Shown: piece by piece, positions 34,660-47,485 of the stretch
Position numbering within the stretch: position 1 is the stretch's first letter
Layout: the number at the start of each line of letters is the position of its first letter
NCBI GenBank assembly: GCA_949361645.1
Contig: OX442419.1
Location: 9,855,609 to 9,919,608 of the forward strand
Source: Spongilla lacustris
Taxonomy: Eukaryota > Porifera > Demospongiae > Spongillida > Spongillidae
Reading direction: 5' to 3'
Length of the DNA stretch: 64,000 bases
Notes under the pieces: model-generated
The model's input: the letters and a program-made list of their open reading frames with translations, nothing else
The model's database searches: none
Told to the model about the DNA's origin: nothing
Program-made: the position numbers and the translations under genes

Positions 34660-34927
34660 AACAACGTCCGGACCTAAAATTTCAGGGCGGACCGTATTTT
34701 TCGAAATTATCGGTCCGGGCGGACCAAAATTTTCAGCGAAAATTTCCGTCCGGGACCAAATATTTCAGGACCAAAATTCCAGTGACAGGTCCCCCCCGGA
34801 CCCAACTCCCTAGGGAATACGGTCCCCCGGACCGAGTTCCCTGGTTGTACAAAACCAATTAACCGGACTCAATTCCCTAGGGAATTGACTCTCCCCCCCC
34901 CCCCCCCCCCCCCGGACCGTATTCCCT
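34660..34927 (-). repeat. Right terminal region, GGTCC palindromes and poly-C
   Basis: Inverted counterpart of 28238-28440, with repeated GGGCGGACC and CCCTAGGGAATACGGTCC modules and a poly-C run near 34892-34913. At least three TTCCCTAGGGAA-type palindromes occur, which blurs the true end. Confidence 0.75.
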
Positions 34928-35518
34928 GGTTTTAAATACATGCATATTCCACCCACGTAAGGTCTGGCACACTTGGTTCGAAAAGCAAAAGCCAATGCGG
35001 ATCGCAGGTGGTCAACTATATATGCAGCTTCTGTATAATTAAATTGTTACTATTTATATATGTTCTCATTTGATTCGAAAATGATCACATGCAGGTCGTC
35101 AACTATGCATGCAGCTCCTACAACAATTAACACTGTTTATATTATCCAATCGTGTGAACACATAGCGCAAGCAAAATCTGTGCATTCGCGGCAGTAGAGC
35201 GAAATGGAGGAAAAGGATGGAGATTGAAGATGGAGCTGGGCTTCCATACCTGCCAGAATGAGTTTCAGCACAGCTTCTCGTGTTTCTATTGTAGTTTGTT
35301 TTGTAGTATATATATTATTTATTTATTTATTCATTTATTTTAATAGTCTAGGCAGTCTCTGCATGTGTGTGCATTTTCTATTTGGTTTCATTATTCAGTT
35401 ATATTATGTTTGCAACCCATTTTAATTACATATCTTTACGTGAAAGCAAGTAGAATAAATTTAATAAAGATTAAAAGGAATAAAAAATATAAAGGAAACT
35501 GGGGGAAAGAAGTACAGT
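34928..35518. other. No gene recognised
   Basis: AT-rich sequence with a locally doubled phrase containing GGTCAACTAT/CGTCAACTATGCATGCAGCT (35008 and 35097). No exon was recognised. Confidence 0.5.
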
Positions 35519-35670
35519 ATGTATTTTCTCGCTTGGCATCCCTGCTTGTTGTTAGACAGGCAAGTCCCAAACCAAAGATGGTCGCAGAAATTTATGGCCG
35601 CCTCAACTTGCCACTGGTGAGATCAGTGGCAAGGGCCATCATCCAGGGAAGGGAGTTGGCCCATGGATAG
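35519..35670 (+). pseudogene. Relic of reverse-transcriptase C-terminus (copy E)
   Basis: About 50 residues end in a stop at 35668-35670 and read FSRLASLLVVRQA, IYGRLNLPLVRSVARAI. This is the same closing block as in copy C (LRLAARLAIQMG, RLSLSLVRANARALL). Everything upstream is missing. Confidence 0.6.
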
Positions 35671-37175
35671 ACTTATTAGAACTGTGTTAAATAAGCTTTA
35701 CATTGTGCTAATACTTACTTTGTGCATGCATTATTTACTGTAAAATGGATAATATCTATATCATAATAGTTAACTGAACATAAGAGAGATGAGGGTGCTG
35801 GATAAATCTCAATTTTGTACCTGTAAAAATGAAAGAAAACTAGTACACTTCAGCCATTATTGTTTAGAGAATGATGCATAAGTGTTTTTTAATCATGTGC
35901 ATGATAAAACATGTCCAGCAATTGCGGACTTGAATAATTGATTACCCGCGTTACGCGTTAAAAATTAATTGAACGGGAAGTCTATGGAGAAATGTCTTCC
36001 AACGCGCACCGTTCTTAAACGGAATATAAATGTTAAGTCTACCAGACGGATTATGATACAGAAGAAGATAGCCCATCTTTTTTGTGTTCTGGTCTCTGTT
36101 AAAATCTGTTCACTGCTATTTCCATACACCGTTTTGTGTTCGCTGCATACCTTTGTACATGGAACATGCATTTGTTATGTTTCTTCAATTTCTTTCCAAT
36201 CACGCAGACCGAAAGTTCAAGTCTACCAAGTGGTTTATAAAACCTAAACCACCGAGACATTTTTAGGCACAATTAGTATAATTTTGCCCCCTACGCAACA
36301 ATTTCCCTTGGCAACTTTGTGGACTCCACTGTAAAATGTGGGACAAATATATGATGTAATTCATGCATACGTCACGGCGGTACTATAATAATGTAGCTAG
36401 CCGTGTTGTCGGTAGTGGACGTACATGCACCAAGCAAGAGTAAAAGTAGGGCGTACGAGGCGCGCGTGCGAACATGCACACTCTGGACTAGCTGCGATCA
36501 GACCAACATCCATGATAGCTAGCTTCTGTAAAGCGATCACGTTGTACAAGCGGCTAGCGCTGATTCATAATACTGTCGACTCGTCGAGCCACTAGCTAGG
36601 ACAACTCTAGTTTGCTACAGCTAGCGCTAGGTTTGTGTCGAGTCAGTACCAGTACGTGACGTGTGCAGTAATTAAAAGCAGATTCGCATCGACATAGCCG
36701 GGTGAGTACGCGTTTAATGTTTACAGATACATTCGTGGTTGTGGTTGAAGCACTCTACAAATGTGTGGTCGCGATCGAAAGGAGTAGGTACTACCGGTAG
36801 TACCACTGTACCAGGCGACATACTAGTAGCCAAGATGCGTGGTGTTGTATAGGCAAAACAGGGCATACTATTGCGTATTAACCACTCCTTTTCTAATACC
36901 ACCGACAAAGAGGTGTCTAAAGGTGATGAGCGTGGTTCGTAAGGAAGGCAGTCGAGCTAGCCAATGGGTGTGGCTTTAGTAACCGTTTCGCGCGCGTAGT
37001 GATCACTTTACAATTACCGTATACCGCTCGAGCTCCATCTAGCTAGCTCCGGTCCTAGTCTACCCGGCCGGGTAGCTGGCCTAACTAATGACCAAAACCA
37101 AATACCGGAGTGTATAATAGTTGCGCTCGTTTTAATTACATGTAAAGTACATTGCCCACGAAGCTAGATGTTAGC
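35671..37175. other. No gene recognised
   Basis: Mixed sequence, relatively rich in CpG and TAGC words near 36400-37080, possibly a promoter-like or methylation-free stretch. No coding exon or transposon tip was identified. Confidence 0.4.
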
Positions 37176-37870
37176 ATAGATCCTACACCACACCCCTCCC
37201 TACCATCACACCCCTCCCAACACCACATCCCTTCCTACCATCACACCCCTCCCTACTATAACACTCCTCCCTACTATCACACCCCTCCCTACACCACACC
37301 CCTCCCTACCTTCACACCCCACCTACCACCACACCCCTCTCTATCATCACACCCTCCCTACTATCACACCCCTCCCTACCATCACACCCCTCCCTACCAT
37401 CACACCTCTCCCTACTATCACACCCCTCCCAACACCACACCCCTTCCTACCATCCACCCCTCCCTACTATCACACCCCTCCCTACACCACACCCCTCCGT
37501 ACCATCACACCCCTCCCTACTATTACACCCCTCCCTACTATCACACCCCTCCCTACATCACACCCCTCCCTACACCACACCCCTCCCTACCATCACACCC
37601 CACCTACCATCACACCCCACCTACCATCACACCCCACCTACTATCACACCCCTCCCTACCATCACACCCCTCCCTACACCACACCCCTACCTACACCACA
37701 CCCCTCCCTACCATCACACCCCTCCCTACTATCACACCCCTCCCTACTATCACACCCCTCCCTACATCACACCCCTCCCTACACCACACCCCTCCCTACT
37801 ATCACACCCCTCCCTACCATCACACCCCACCTACCATCACACTCCTCCCTACTATCACACACCTCCTATT
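37176..37870 (+). repeat. 19-bp CCCTCCCTAC minisatellite
   Basis: About 36 units of the form CCCTCCCTACYATCACAC with small variants. The long Pro/Ser/His-rich frame over it is a product of the repeat. Confidence 0.95.
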
Positions 37871-37914
37871 AATGTGTTCTCCAATAAGTTACATGATAAC
37901 ATGCTTAAGTCATT

Positions 37915-39010
37915 ATGCCCCCCCCCCCCCTCCCCCCCCTCCCCCCTTCCCCAACATATCACCCATGCATATACAATTCTAACCCTGTCCCAGAGTAAAG
38001 TTAGGGAGAAAATTTAACTGGAGTGTGGTGATATTTAGACAGAAGTCATTTGGCATTTACCCCCCCCCCCAAACATATGACCCATGTATGCTACCTAAAC
38101 ATTACATACTGTCCTAATCATATCCTAGAGTAGGGGAAACACTTCACTGTCTATTGTTTGAGTCAGGTGATAGAAATTTTTAGTTACACAAAAGTCACTT
38201 ACCCCTCCCCCCCCCTCCCCCAAACATATGACCCATGCATGCTGCTATGCTACCTAAACATTACATACTGTCCCAATCATGTCCCAGAGTAGGGGAAACA
38301 CTTCACTGTCTATTGTTTGAGTTAGGTGATAGAAATTTTTAGTTACTCAAAAGTCACTAACCCCCCCCCCCCCCTCCCCCAAACATATGACCCATGCATA
38401 CTACTATGCTACCTAAACATTACATACTGTCCCAATCATGTCCCAGAGTAGGGGAAACACTTCACTGTCTATTGTTTGAGTTAGGTGATAGAAATTTTTA
38501 GTTACTCAAAAGTCACTAACCCCCCCCCCCCTCCCCCAAACATATGACCCATGCATACTACTATGCTACCTAAACATTACATACTGTCCCAATCATGTCC
38601 CAGAGTAGGGGAAACACTTCACTGTCTATTGTTTGAGTTAGGTGATAGAAATTTTAGTTACTCAAAAGTCACTAACCCCCCCCCCCCTCCCCCAAACATA
38701 TGACCCATGCATTCTGCTATGCTACCTAAACATTACATACTGTCCCAATCATGTCCCAGAGTAGGGGAAACACTTCACTGTCTATTGTTTGAGTTAGGTG
38801 ATAGAAATTTTTAGTTACTCAAAAGTCACTAACCCCCCCCCCCCCCCCCCCCCTCCCCCAAACATATGACCCATGCATACTGCTATGCTACCTAAACATT
38901 GCATACTGTCCCAATCATGTCCCAGAGTAGGGGAAACACTTCACTGTCTATTGTTTGAGTCAGGTGATAGAAATTTTACGTTACACAAAAGTCATTTGGC
39001 ATTCCCCTCC
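37915..39010 (+). repeat. About 156-bp tandem satellite with poly-C junctions
   Basis: Six good copies of a unit containing AAACATATGACCCATGCATA and GTCCCAGAGTAGGGGAAACA start near 38071, 38222, 38381, 38538, 38694 and 38859, plus a diverged copy near 37950. Each unit ends in a C-run of 8-21 bases that varies between copies. A CA run (about 39022-39059) follows. Confidence 0.95.
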
Positions 39011-39018
39011 CCCTCCCC

Positions 39019-39062
<44 letters not shown>

Positions 39063-39068
39063 CTACAT

Positions 39069-39325
39069 ACTATACTACCATCACACTACTCCCCCTTAAC
39101 CTACAATGGGGTGAGTAACTTGGGTGTGTGCTCCAACACCAGAAACTGTCCCAGATTGTGACATTCACTGTGCATGGTTTTATATAAAAGATTTTATATA
39201 CTACCATCACACTACTCCCCCTTAACCTACAATGGGGTGAGTAAGTTGGGTGTGTGCTCCAACACCAGAAACTGTCCCAGATTGTGACATTCACTGTGCA
39301 TGGTTTTATATAAAAGATTTTTGGG
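39069..39325 (+). repeat. About 128-bp direct tandem duplication
   Basis: A unit with ACTACCATCACACTACTCCC and CCCAGATTGTGACATTCACT is present twice, almost identical. Confidence 0.9.
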
Positions 39326-39344
39326 ATATACCCTCTCCTTGAAG

Positions 39345-39740
39345 TTAACATTCATCAGATGAATTTAAGAGTTGTTGTATGTTCCCAGCTAAAGATGTGC
39401 CAAGTATTGCACACTTGTTAGTGTGCTTTTTAAAAGTTTTCATATTGAATAATATAACCATGTCAAATAAAATCAGTATGTAAATCACAAGAAGGCATAA
39501 GAATCCAACTACATGTATCAGGATACTGAGTTTCACAATGCACACACTCATGAATATAGCTTCTAATGACAGCAGCATAGGAAAATGTTGGCGTATTGGA
39601 TGGAGGATGATCTGTTGAATGGGAGGAGAGAGAGAGGATAATACAACACGAACATTGTCAATGGAGTGGTTCTCAGTGGCATATGTACCTCTCCATTGTC
39701 CCTGCCTCCACCACATTTTGCAGCTTTGCAGGCGTACCAT
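39345..39740 (-). other. Unclassified 131-codon open frame with a hydrophobic segment
   Basis: The minus strand is open for 131 codons and contains a long hydrophobic stretch (LCLLVIYILILFDMVILF). I recognise no family. It lies among repeats and has no splice-supported neighbours, so it may be accidental. Confidence 0.2.
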
Positions 39741-39769
39741 AATGTGCAGATGATGAAAAGGTATGAAGG

Positions 39770-41400
39770 TAGTCAGGGACCATCAAGGTTCTGTATGACC
39801 ACATTAACGATGAGTAATATGGAGGACACACATGTATCGGCATGGTACTCTATCTGCTGGCATAGGTAGCTCAAGCAGGCCATTACAGCAAGCTTCTCTT
39901 CATATTTATTTATCCTATATGTAGCCAAATAAGAACTCTGCATCTTACATCAGATAAGGTACAGCTGCAACACACATACACAACCATATGAATACATAAG
40001 TAAACAATAGGAAAGCCCTTCCTCACATTTGGGGGGGGGGGGGGGGGGGGGGGAGGAAAGGAAGGTTGGTGTGTGGAGGGAAGAAGGGTGGTGTGTGTGG
40101 AAGGGAGACAGTGTGTGCAGGAGGGGTGGCAGGGAGAAGAACCATATTTTGAATCAGATAAAAGCAATATACATTGTACATGTAAGGGCAGCTGTAAATC
40201 AAATAAATAACCACATGTATACGTAGGTACACAATATGAATATGATATTAACATAACACCAGGTCCATCCTACAGTCAGTTAATCTTTGACCAAAATCCC
40301 AGGCTACATTATAGCTGTAAGGTCAGTTAACAATGTGGGAAATAATAGTTAGTGTGCCAAGTGTTAAGATATATGTACCAGCTCAATGTGTGTGCACGTG
40401 CGTGCGCATAATTGTGTGTGCATGTGCATAAGTGTACGTGTGTGTGCGTGTGCATAAATGTGTGTGCAAGCGTGTGTGGACGGATGGTCCATAAATGGGG
40501 TTAACTTACGGTACAGACCACACAACTACATGTAGCTGTAATGTTAAACCATACATGCTGTCTCAGTGGAAGACCTACATGTAACTAAATGTACAAGGGT
40601 ACCTTAGAACATTATTTTACATTCTCAATTTAAGACCATTCTCATAGACCGTTCAGTATGACCACATTAATGATGGAAGGAGATACGTTATTATGGAGGA
40701 CACACATATCTTGGCATGGTACCCTATCTGCTGACATGGTTACATGTAGCTCAAGCAGGCCATTACAGCTGGCTTATGCTATATGTAGCAAAATAGTTCC
40801 TTGTATCAGATAAAGCTACAGCTGCAACACACATACATGTACATGTACACAACCACATGTGTACATAAGCTAGTGAACAATAGGAAAGCCCTTCCCTCAA
40901 GTGTGGGGGGAAGGAGGGGAAGGAAAGGAAGTAGGTGTGTAGGGAAGAAGGGTGGTGTGTGTGTGTGAAAGGAGACAGTGTGTGCAGGAGGGGTGGCAAG
41001 GAGAAGAACCACACATGCATCCTGAATCAGATAAAAGCAATGTAGCAGCTGTAAAACATAAGTACATACATGTAGGTGCACAATATGAATATGATATTAA
41101 CAGGTCCATCACTCAACTCCCATTCCCTCACTTGCTACATGTCCTGGCTACAGTAAGTTAATCTCTCTAAGTCATTGGCCACAAATTCCAGGCTACATTA
41201 TAGCTGTAAGGTCAGTTAACAATGTGGGAAATAACAGTTAGTGTGCCAAGTGTTAAGATACAAGCTCAATGTGTGTGCATAAGTGTGTGTGTGAGTGCAT
41301 GTGCATGTTGACAAGTGTGTGTGTGGACTGATGGATAAAAGGGGACCACACAACTACATGTAGCTATCAAGTTAAAAGCTCCTAAGAACATTATCTTCAT
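39770..41400 (+). repeat. Diverged tandem duplication, period about 865 bp
   Basis: The same series of blocks occurs twice: TATGACCACATTAA, CTCAAGCAGGCCATTACAG, ACAATAGGAAAGCCCTTCC, a G-run, GTGTGTGCAGGAGGGGTGGC and CAATGTGGGAAATAA. Starts are near 39790 and 40655. The poly-G in the first copy (40030-40053) corresponds to a short GGGGGGAAGG in the second, so the homopolymer expanded or contracted after duplication. Confidence 0.9.
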
Positions 41401-41639
41401 TAACCCTGAACACTCTCAACGTACAACCACACACATGGAGTAAATTCAAACCGAAACATTCACTGACCACCACATTGCAGTACATACCATAAGGTCAGTT
41501 AACCCTGTAGAGTGCATGTGAATAGGCAGGATGCATCACATAACACCACACATGACCTAGTCCCTAACACCTGTGTTGGGTTATGGGGAGATAATTTGTA
41601 AGGCTTCTTTAGATGTTGACCTGACATGTCACTGCCATA

Positions 41640-41997
41640 TATGGTATGAAGCCACTGTTATTAACCTCTGACACTCAGGTACACCACACACCACACCCAC
41701 TGGGCTGTTTCTTTTGGCTATGTTGTTTAACCCCTGACACTCACTCTTAACATACCCACTGTGCTGTTTCTCTCGGCTATGTCGTTTAACCCCTGACACT
41801 CTTAACACACCCACAGGGCTGTTTCTCTCGGCTACGTACTTTAACCCCTGACACTTTTAATACACCTACTGGGCTGTTTCTTTCGGCTATGTCGTTTAAC
41901 CCCTGAAACTCTTAACACACACACCGGGCTGTTTCTCTCGGCTATGTAGTTTAACCCCTGACACTATTAATACAACCACTGGGCTGTTTCTCTCGGG
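41640..41997 (+). repeat. About 58-bp minisatellite, left part
   Basis: About five units contain GGGCTGTTTCTCTCGGCTAT and TTTAACCCCTGACACTCTTA. The last unit breaks after CTGTTTCTCTCGGG, where the purine satellite begins. Confidence 0.9.
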
Positions 41998-44748
41998 TGA
42001 GGGAGAGGGAGGGAGGAGGGAGGGAGAGAGGGGGAGTGAAAGAGGATCCAAACAATATTAACACACATCTAAGCATATCCACAATATGTATATTTACCGG
42101 TAGCATCACAAACACACACACACACAGACAGATGGAGTGTGAGAGAGAGGGAGGGAGAGAAGGAGGAGGGAAGGAGGGGGAGGGAAGGAAGGAGGGAGGG
42201 AGAGAGGGAGGGAGGAGGGGTGGGAGGTAGGAGGGAGGGAGGGAGAGAGGGAGGAGGGAGGGAGAGAGGGGGAGGGAAGGAGGGGGAGGGAAGGAGGGGG
42301 AGGGAAAGAGGGATGAGGGAAGGAGGGGGAGGGAGGGAGGGAGGAGGGAGGGAGAGAGAGAGGAGGGAAGGAGGGAGGGAGAGAGAGGAGGGAAGGAGGG
42401 AGGAAGAGAGGGAATGAGGGGGGGAGGAGGGAGGGAGAGAGGGGGAGTGAAGGAGGATCCAAACAATATTAACACATATCTAAGCATATCCACAATATGC
42501 ATATTTACTGGTAGCAACACAAACACACACACACAGACAGATGAAGTGTGAGGGAGAGGGACGGAGAGAGGGAGGGAGGGAGGGAGGGAGGGAGGGAGGG
42601 AGAGAGGGAGGTAGGAGGGAGGGAGAGAGGGAGGAGGGAGGGAAGGAGGGGGAGGGAAGGAGGGGGAGGGAAGGAGGGGGAGGGAAGGAGGGGGAGGGAA
42701 AGAGGGATGAGGGAAGGAGGGAGAGGGAGGGAGGAGGGAGGTAAGAGAGGGAATGAGGGGGAGGGAGGGAGGGAGGGAGGGAGAGAGGGGGAGTGAAGGA
42801 GGATCCAAACAATATTAACACACATCTAAGCATATCCACAATATGTATATTTACTGGTAGCATCACAAACACACACACACACACCGACAGATGGAGTGTG
42901 AGGGAGAGGAAGGGGGAGAGGGAGGAGGGGGAGGGAGGGAGGAAAGGAGGGGGAGGGAGGTAGGAGGGAGGGAGGGAGAGAAAGAGGAGGGAGGGAGGAA
43001 AGGAGGGGGAGGGAGGTAGGAGGGAGGGAGGGAGAGAAAGAGGAGGGGAGAGAGGGGGAGGGAAGGAGGGGAGGAAAGAGGGATGAGGGAAGGAGGGGGA
43101 GGGAGGAGGGAGGGAGGAGGGAGGGAGAGAGGGAGGAGGGAAGGAGGGGGAGGGAGGAGGGAGGGAGAGAGAAAGAGGGAATGAGGGGGAGGGAGGGAGG
43201 GAGGGAGGAGGGAGGGAGAGTGAAGGAGGATCCAAACAATATTAACACACATCTAAGCATATCCACAATATGTATATTTACTGGTAGCATCACAAACACA
43301 CACACAGACAGATGGAGTGTGAGGGAGAGGGACGGAGAGAGGGAGGAGGGAAGGAGGGGGAGGGAGGGAGGGAGGGAGAGAGGGAGGAGGGAGGGAGATA
43401 GGGGGAAGGAGGTGGAGGGAAGGGGGAGGGAAAGAGGGATGAGGGAAGGAGGGGGAGGGAGGGAGAGAGGGAGGAGGGGGAGGGAGGGAGGGAGGAAGAG
43501 AGGGAATGAGGGGGAGGGAGGGAGAGAGGGGGAGTGAAGGAGGATCCAAACAATATTAACACACATCTAAGCATATCCACAATATGTATATTTACTGGTA
43601 GCATCACAAACACACACACACACACACACACACCGACAGATGGAGTGTGAGGGAGAGGAAGGGGGAGAGGGAGGAGGGAAGGAGGGGGAAGGAGGGAGGA
43701 GGGACAGAGGGTAAGAGGGAGGAGGGAAGGGAGGTAGGATGGAGGGAGGGAGAGAAAGAGGAGGGAGGGAGAGAGGGGGAGGGAAGGAGGGGAGGAAAGA
43801 GGGATGAGGGAAGGAGGGGGAGGGAGGAGGAGGGAGGGAGAGAGGGAGGAGGGAAGGAGGCGGAGGGAGGGAGGGGGGGAGAGAGAATGAGGGGGAGGGA
43901 GGGAGGGAGGAGGGAGGGAGAGTGAAGGAGGATCCAAACAATATTAACACACATCTAAGCATATCCACAATATGTATATTTACTGGTAGCATCACAAACA
44001 CACACACACACACACACAGATGGAGTGTGAGGGAGAGGGACGGAGAGAGGGAGGAGGGGGACAGAGGGAGGGACGGAGGGAGGGAGGGGGGAGGGAGGGA
44101 GGAGGGAAGGAGGGGGACAGAGGGAAAGAGGGAGGAGGGAAGGAGGGGGAGGGAGGTAGGAGGGAGGGAGGGGGAGAGGGAGGAGGGAGGGAGAGAGGGG
44201 GAGGGAAGGAGGGGGAGAGAAAGAGGGATAAGGGAAGGAGGGGGAGGGAGGGAGGGAGGAGGGAGGGAGGGAGGGAGAAGGGAAGGAGGGGGAGGGAGGG
44301 AGGAAGAGAGAGAATGAGGGGGAGGGAGGGAGGGAGAGAGGGGGAGTGAAGGAGGATCCAAACAATATTAACACACATCTACATGTAAGCATATCCACAA
44401 TATGTATATTTACTGGTAGCATCACAAACACACACACACACACAGACAGATGGAGTGTGACGAAGAGGGAGGGAGAGAGGGAGAAGGGGAGGAGGGGAGG
44501 GAGGAGGGAATGAGGGGGAGGGAGGGAGGGAGGGAGGGAGGAGGGAGGGAGAGAGGGAGGAGGGAAGGAGGGGGAGGGAAGGAGGGGGAGAGAAGGAGGG
44601 GGAGGGAAGGAGGGGGAGGGAAGGAGGGGGAGAGAAGGAGGGGAAAGGAAGGAGGGGGAGGGAAGGAGGGGGAGGGAAGGAGGGGGAGGGAAGGAGGGGG
44701 AGGGAGGGCGGGAGGGAGGAGGGCGGGAGGGAGGAGGGAAGGAGGGGC
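41998..44748 (+). repeat. 2.75-kb polypurine satellite with seven 105-bp spacers
   Basis: Tracts of GGGAGG/GAGGGAGA sequence, nearly pure purine on the plus strand, alternate with seven copies of a spacer. The spacer contains GGATCCAAACAATATTAACA, AAGCATATCCACAATATG and a CA run. Spacers start near 42040, 42447, 42790, 43210, 43535, 43923 and 44345, giving a higher-order period of about 310-420 bp. Pro/Ser/Leu-rich minus-strand frames are artefacts. Confidence 0.95.
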
Positions 44749-45330
44749 TGTTCCTCTCGGCTATGTCGTTTAACCCCAGACACTATTAACACACACACTA
44801 GGCTGTTTCTCTCGGCTATGTACTCTAACCCCTGACACTTTTAACACACCCACTGGGCTGCTTCTCTCGGCTATGTACTTTAACCCTTGACACTCTAAAC
44901 ACACTCACTGGGCTGTTTCTTTCGGCTATGTCGTTTAACTCCTGACACTTTTAAAACTCCCAATGTCGTTTAACCCCTGACACTCTTCACTGGGCTCTTT
45001 CTCTCGGCTTTGTCGTTTAACCCCTGACAGTCTTAACACAACCACTGGGCTGCTTCTCTCGGCTATGTACTTTAACCCTTGACACTCTTAACACACTCAC
45101 TGGGCAGTTTCTCTCGGCTATGTCTTTTAACCCCTGACACTCTTAACACACCCACAAGGCTGTTTCTTTCGGCTATGTGCCTTAACCCCTGACACTCTTA
45201 CAAAGACCACACCCACAGGACCCTTTTTGCCGCTAGGTTGATTAACCCTTCGAACTCTTACAAAGACCACACCCACAGGGCTATTTTTGCCGTTAGGCTG
45301 ATTAACCCTTCACACTCTTAATACAAAGAG
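44749..45330 (+). repeat. About 58-bp minisatellite, right part
   Basis: About ten units resume the array of 41640-41997, starting inside a unit at GGCTGTTCCTCTCGGCTATG directly after the purine tract. Units near the right end diverge (TTTTTGCCGCTAGG). Confidence 0.9.
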
Positions 45331-45377
45331 CACGCACACTTTTTATGGTTAAGTTGCTTAAAACTTTTATGCAAAAG

Positions 45378-45468
45378 CTAGTTGGGCTTGCGCGACCTTC
45401 GCATTTTGGCGGAACGTGGTACCTGGAACGTTTCCGCTAAACGCGAAGGTCGGGCTATGCCTAACTAG
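45378..45468. mobile_element. 91-bp foldback MITE with CTAG tips
   Basis: Arms CTAGTTGGGCTTGCGCGACC and the mirrored right arm, ending AACTAG, pair around a CGTGGTACCTGGAACG centre. It shares the CTAG tips of the elements at 20708 and 49490, but the flanks show no clear duplication. Confidence 0.75.
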
Positions 45469-47448
45469 AACACCTACAAGACCATTTTTATACTCCGCAC
45501 TTGCGCAATGTAGGCCACACCAACACGACAAATTGCTTTTAGAGCATCCTTGCAAGCCAAGCAACACACATTCACTTCACAACTTACGGAAGGTTCTAAA
45601 TGTTTAGTAGCGAACTAGCTCGAGGGAGGGATCCTGCGTCGCGTGAGCTTTAAGAGTCTGGGAACGAGTAACGCGTCAATTAATTTTGCGCATGCGTATG
45701 TTGTATTTAGGTTTTTGAGCTACAAAACGAGAGTTTTAGCACCCAAAAATACAGGACTAGTCTTTTTATAAGCTAAATACTATGCGGCGTTCATAAAATA
45801 ACATGTTGTTGTAAATATAGTTAATTAATTTTAATTAATAATTAGCCATTTTGAAAGTATGATAAATCATAAAAAAATCAGGAAAATATATTGGTGAAAT
45901 CAGAATTTTAATATCATCATCCTATAGTAACTTATTATTCATGTCCTCAATTGCTGGCCATGAAGTGAATTCACAGACAAAGAATGCTGCTCATGGAGAA
46001 GGGGGATGAGAAGAGAAGTGAAAAGAGGTAAGAGGACACATAGCTCCTCAACTACTTGGTTCTTAAGGAATCAGCGGTTAAATCGACCTGGCACACTCTT
46101 TAAGTGTGACTGCATATTTCCTCTATACTCCTGTGTGAGGAGAAAAGAAATGGGATGAGAGATGAATGAGTGGGGGATAATAGTCAAATGAATAAACGTA
46201 AGAGACATGCTGATATTGAGTGTACTCAATTTCGTACTTGTAAAAATGAAAACAAATCAGCCAAAAAGTGAATTTCACAGATAAATATATGCTTGGCGGC
46301 ATCCATTAAAATTGCTTGTGTGCCCAGTGTCTTTTTAGTCTCGAGTGTCACTGTGTATTAGACACATGGCATAAGCAAGATAGCTACTTGTTGCTGCATA
46401 TGATTATTAAAGCCATGCTCATGGAAGTTAAGGATTACAATAAAACTGAATAACTAACTGTTTTAGTGGTGTTGTACGGGCTGGATGTCTTTGTCTTTGT
46501 CTTAATTGGTTTTATTGTAAATTTACATATCTTGTAGGGACAGCGTCTCTTTGTAATATCCTCACATGTCTTTAAGCCGTCTGGCTTGTCTTTGTGTGCA
46601 TGTCCTATTGCGGTAAAAAGAAGTGCCTACATATACGTCATCTGAGGGTAAGTGCAAACAAACATGACACACTGACCTTTAATAGATTGATTCCCTCCAG
46701 TGGAAACACACAGTCGCCAATCCTTGTCTTAGACTAAGAGGTACATATACATACAGGTATATGTCATCTGAGGGTAAGTGCAAGCACACTGACCTTAAAT
46801 CCCACCTATGAGAACAGGTGTCACCTTGGAGAGGTGAATGCAATACATATATATAATCTGAGAGTAAGCGCAAACACACAAGATACATTGACCTTAAATT
46901 AACACACTGATTCTCTCCAATAGAAACACATTTGTGCATCTATAAGAATGCACCTTTGAAACACACTGAAAGAACAGTTTTCCATCCTGCCTCTATTAAT
47001 AGTACCCATGCATGGGACCAGATGGATGGGACCAGATGGACACAAATCTTGTTATATGGGTTTGCAACATGACCTGACGCAATGCGCGCAACTAGTTTAG
47101 AGCCGAGTAGAAACTTAGACTGCCAGAAAACATAGCAATATAATGGGGAGTTATCGCCAAATCTAAGTGACCAACACACTCGTATTCACCATAGTCTGTT
47201 CATTGATTGTGAAGTAAGGAAGGAGCGTTAATAGGAATGGACCAAACTGACTAGAGCTCTACCGGGGTAACGGTCATGAAACGATTAGAGGAATTCACTG
47301 CAATTAATCTTACCTGTACTTCTGATACATAATACTGCTATGAATCGTCGATATCAATCCTCACGCCGCGCCAGTATGGCAATATAAACTTACTTGCTTC
47401 TACTTCCATGCCTCCAGAGGGTGAAAACACTATGTATACAGTGGCGGA

Positions 47449-47485
<37 letters not shown>

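Larger units (their letters stand above)
28238..34927. mobile_element. Ginger-like DNA transposon, split by an LTR retrotransposon
   Basis: Inverted ends flank a gypsy-type integrase gene with introns. The tips read AGGGTATACGGTCCGG (left) and, from the minus strand, AGGGAATACGGTCCGG (right). Ginger elements encode exactly this kind of integrase. Without the 4443-bp LTR insertion and its 4-bp duplication the element would be about 2.24 kb. No target duplication could be read at the tips, and the right end has several nested palindromes, so the exact right border is uncertain. Confidence 0.6.

Noticed and set aside
28231..34935. Target duplication for the Ginger-like element
   Set aside because: Flanks GTGTCAT and GGTTTTA do not match at any reasonable tip position, so none is claimed.
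37152..37982. 276-codon Pro/His/Tyr-rich frame
   Set aside because: Translation of the 19-bp CCCTCCCTAC minisatellite, without any non-repeat domain.
41951..44798. Long Pro/Ser/Leu-rich minus-strand frames and Arg/Glu/Gly-rich plus-strand frames
   Set aside because: Products of the polypurine satellite; every frame is open because the repeat lacks stop codons.
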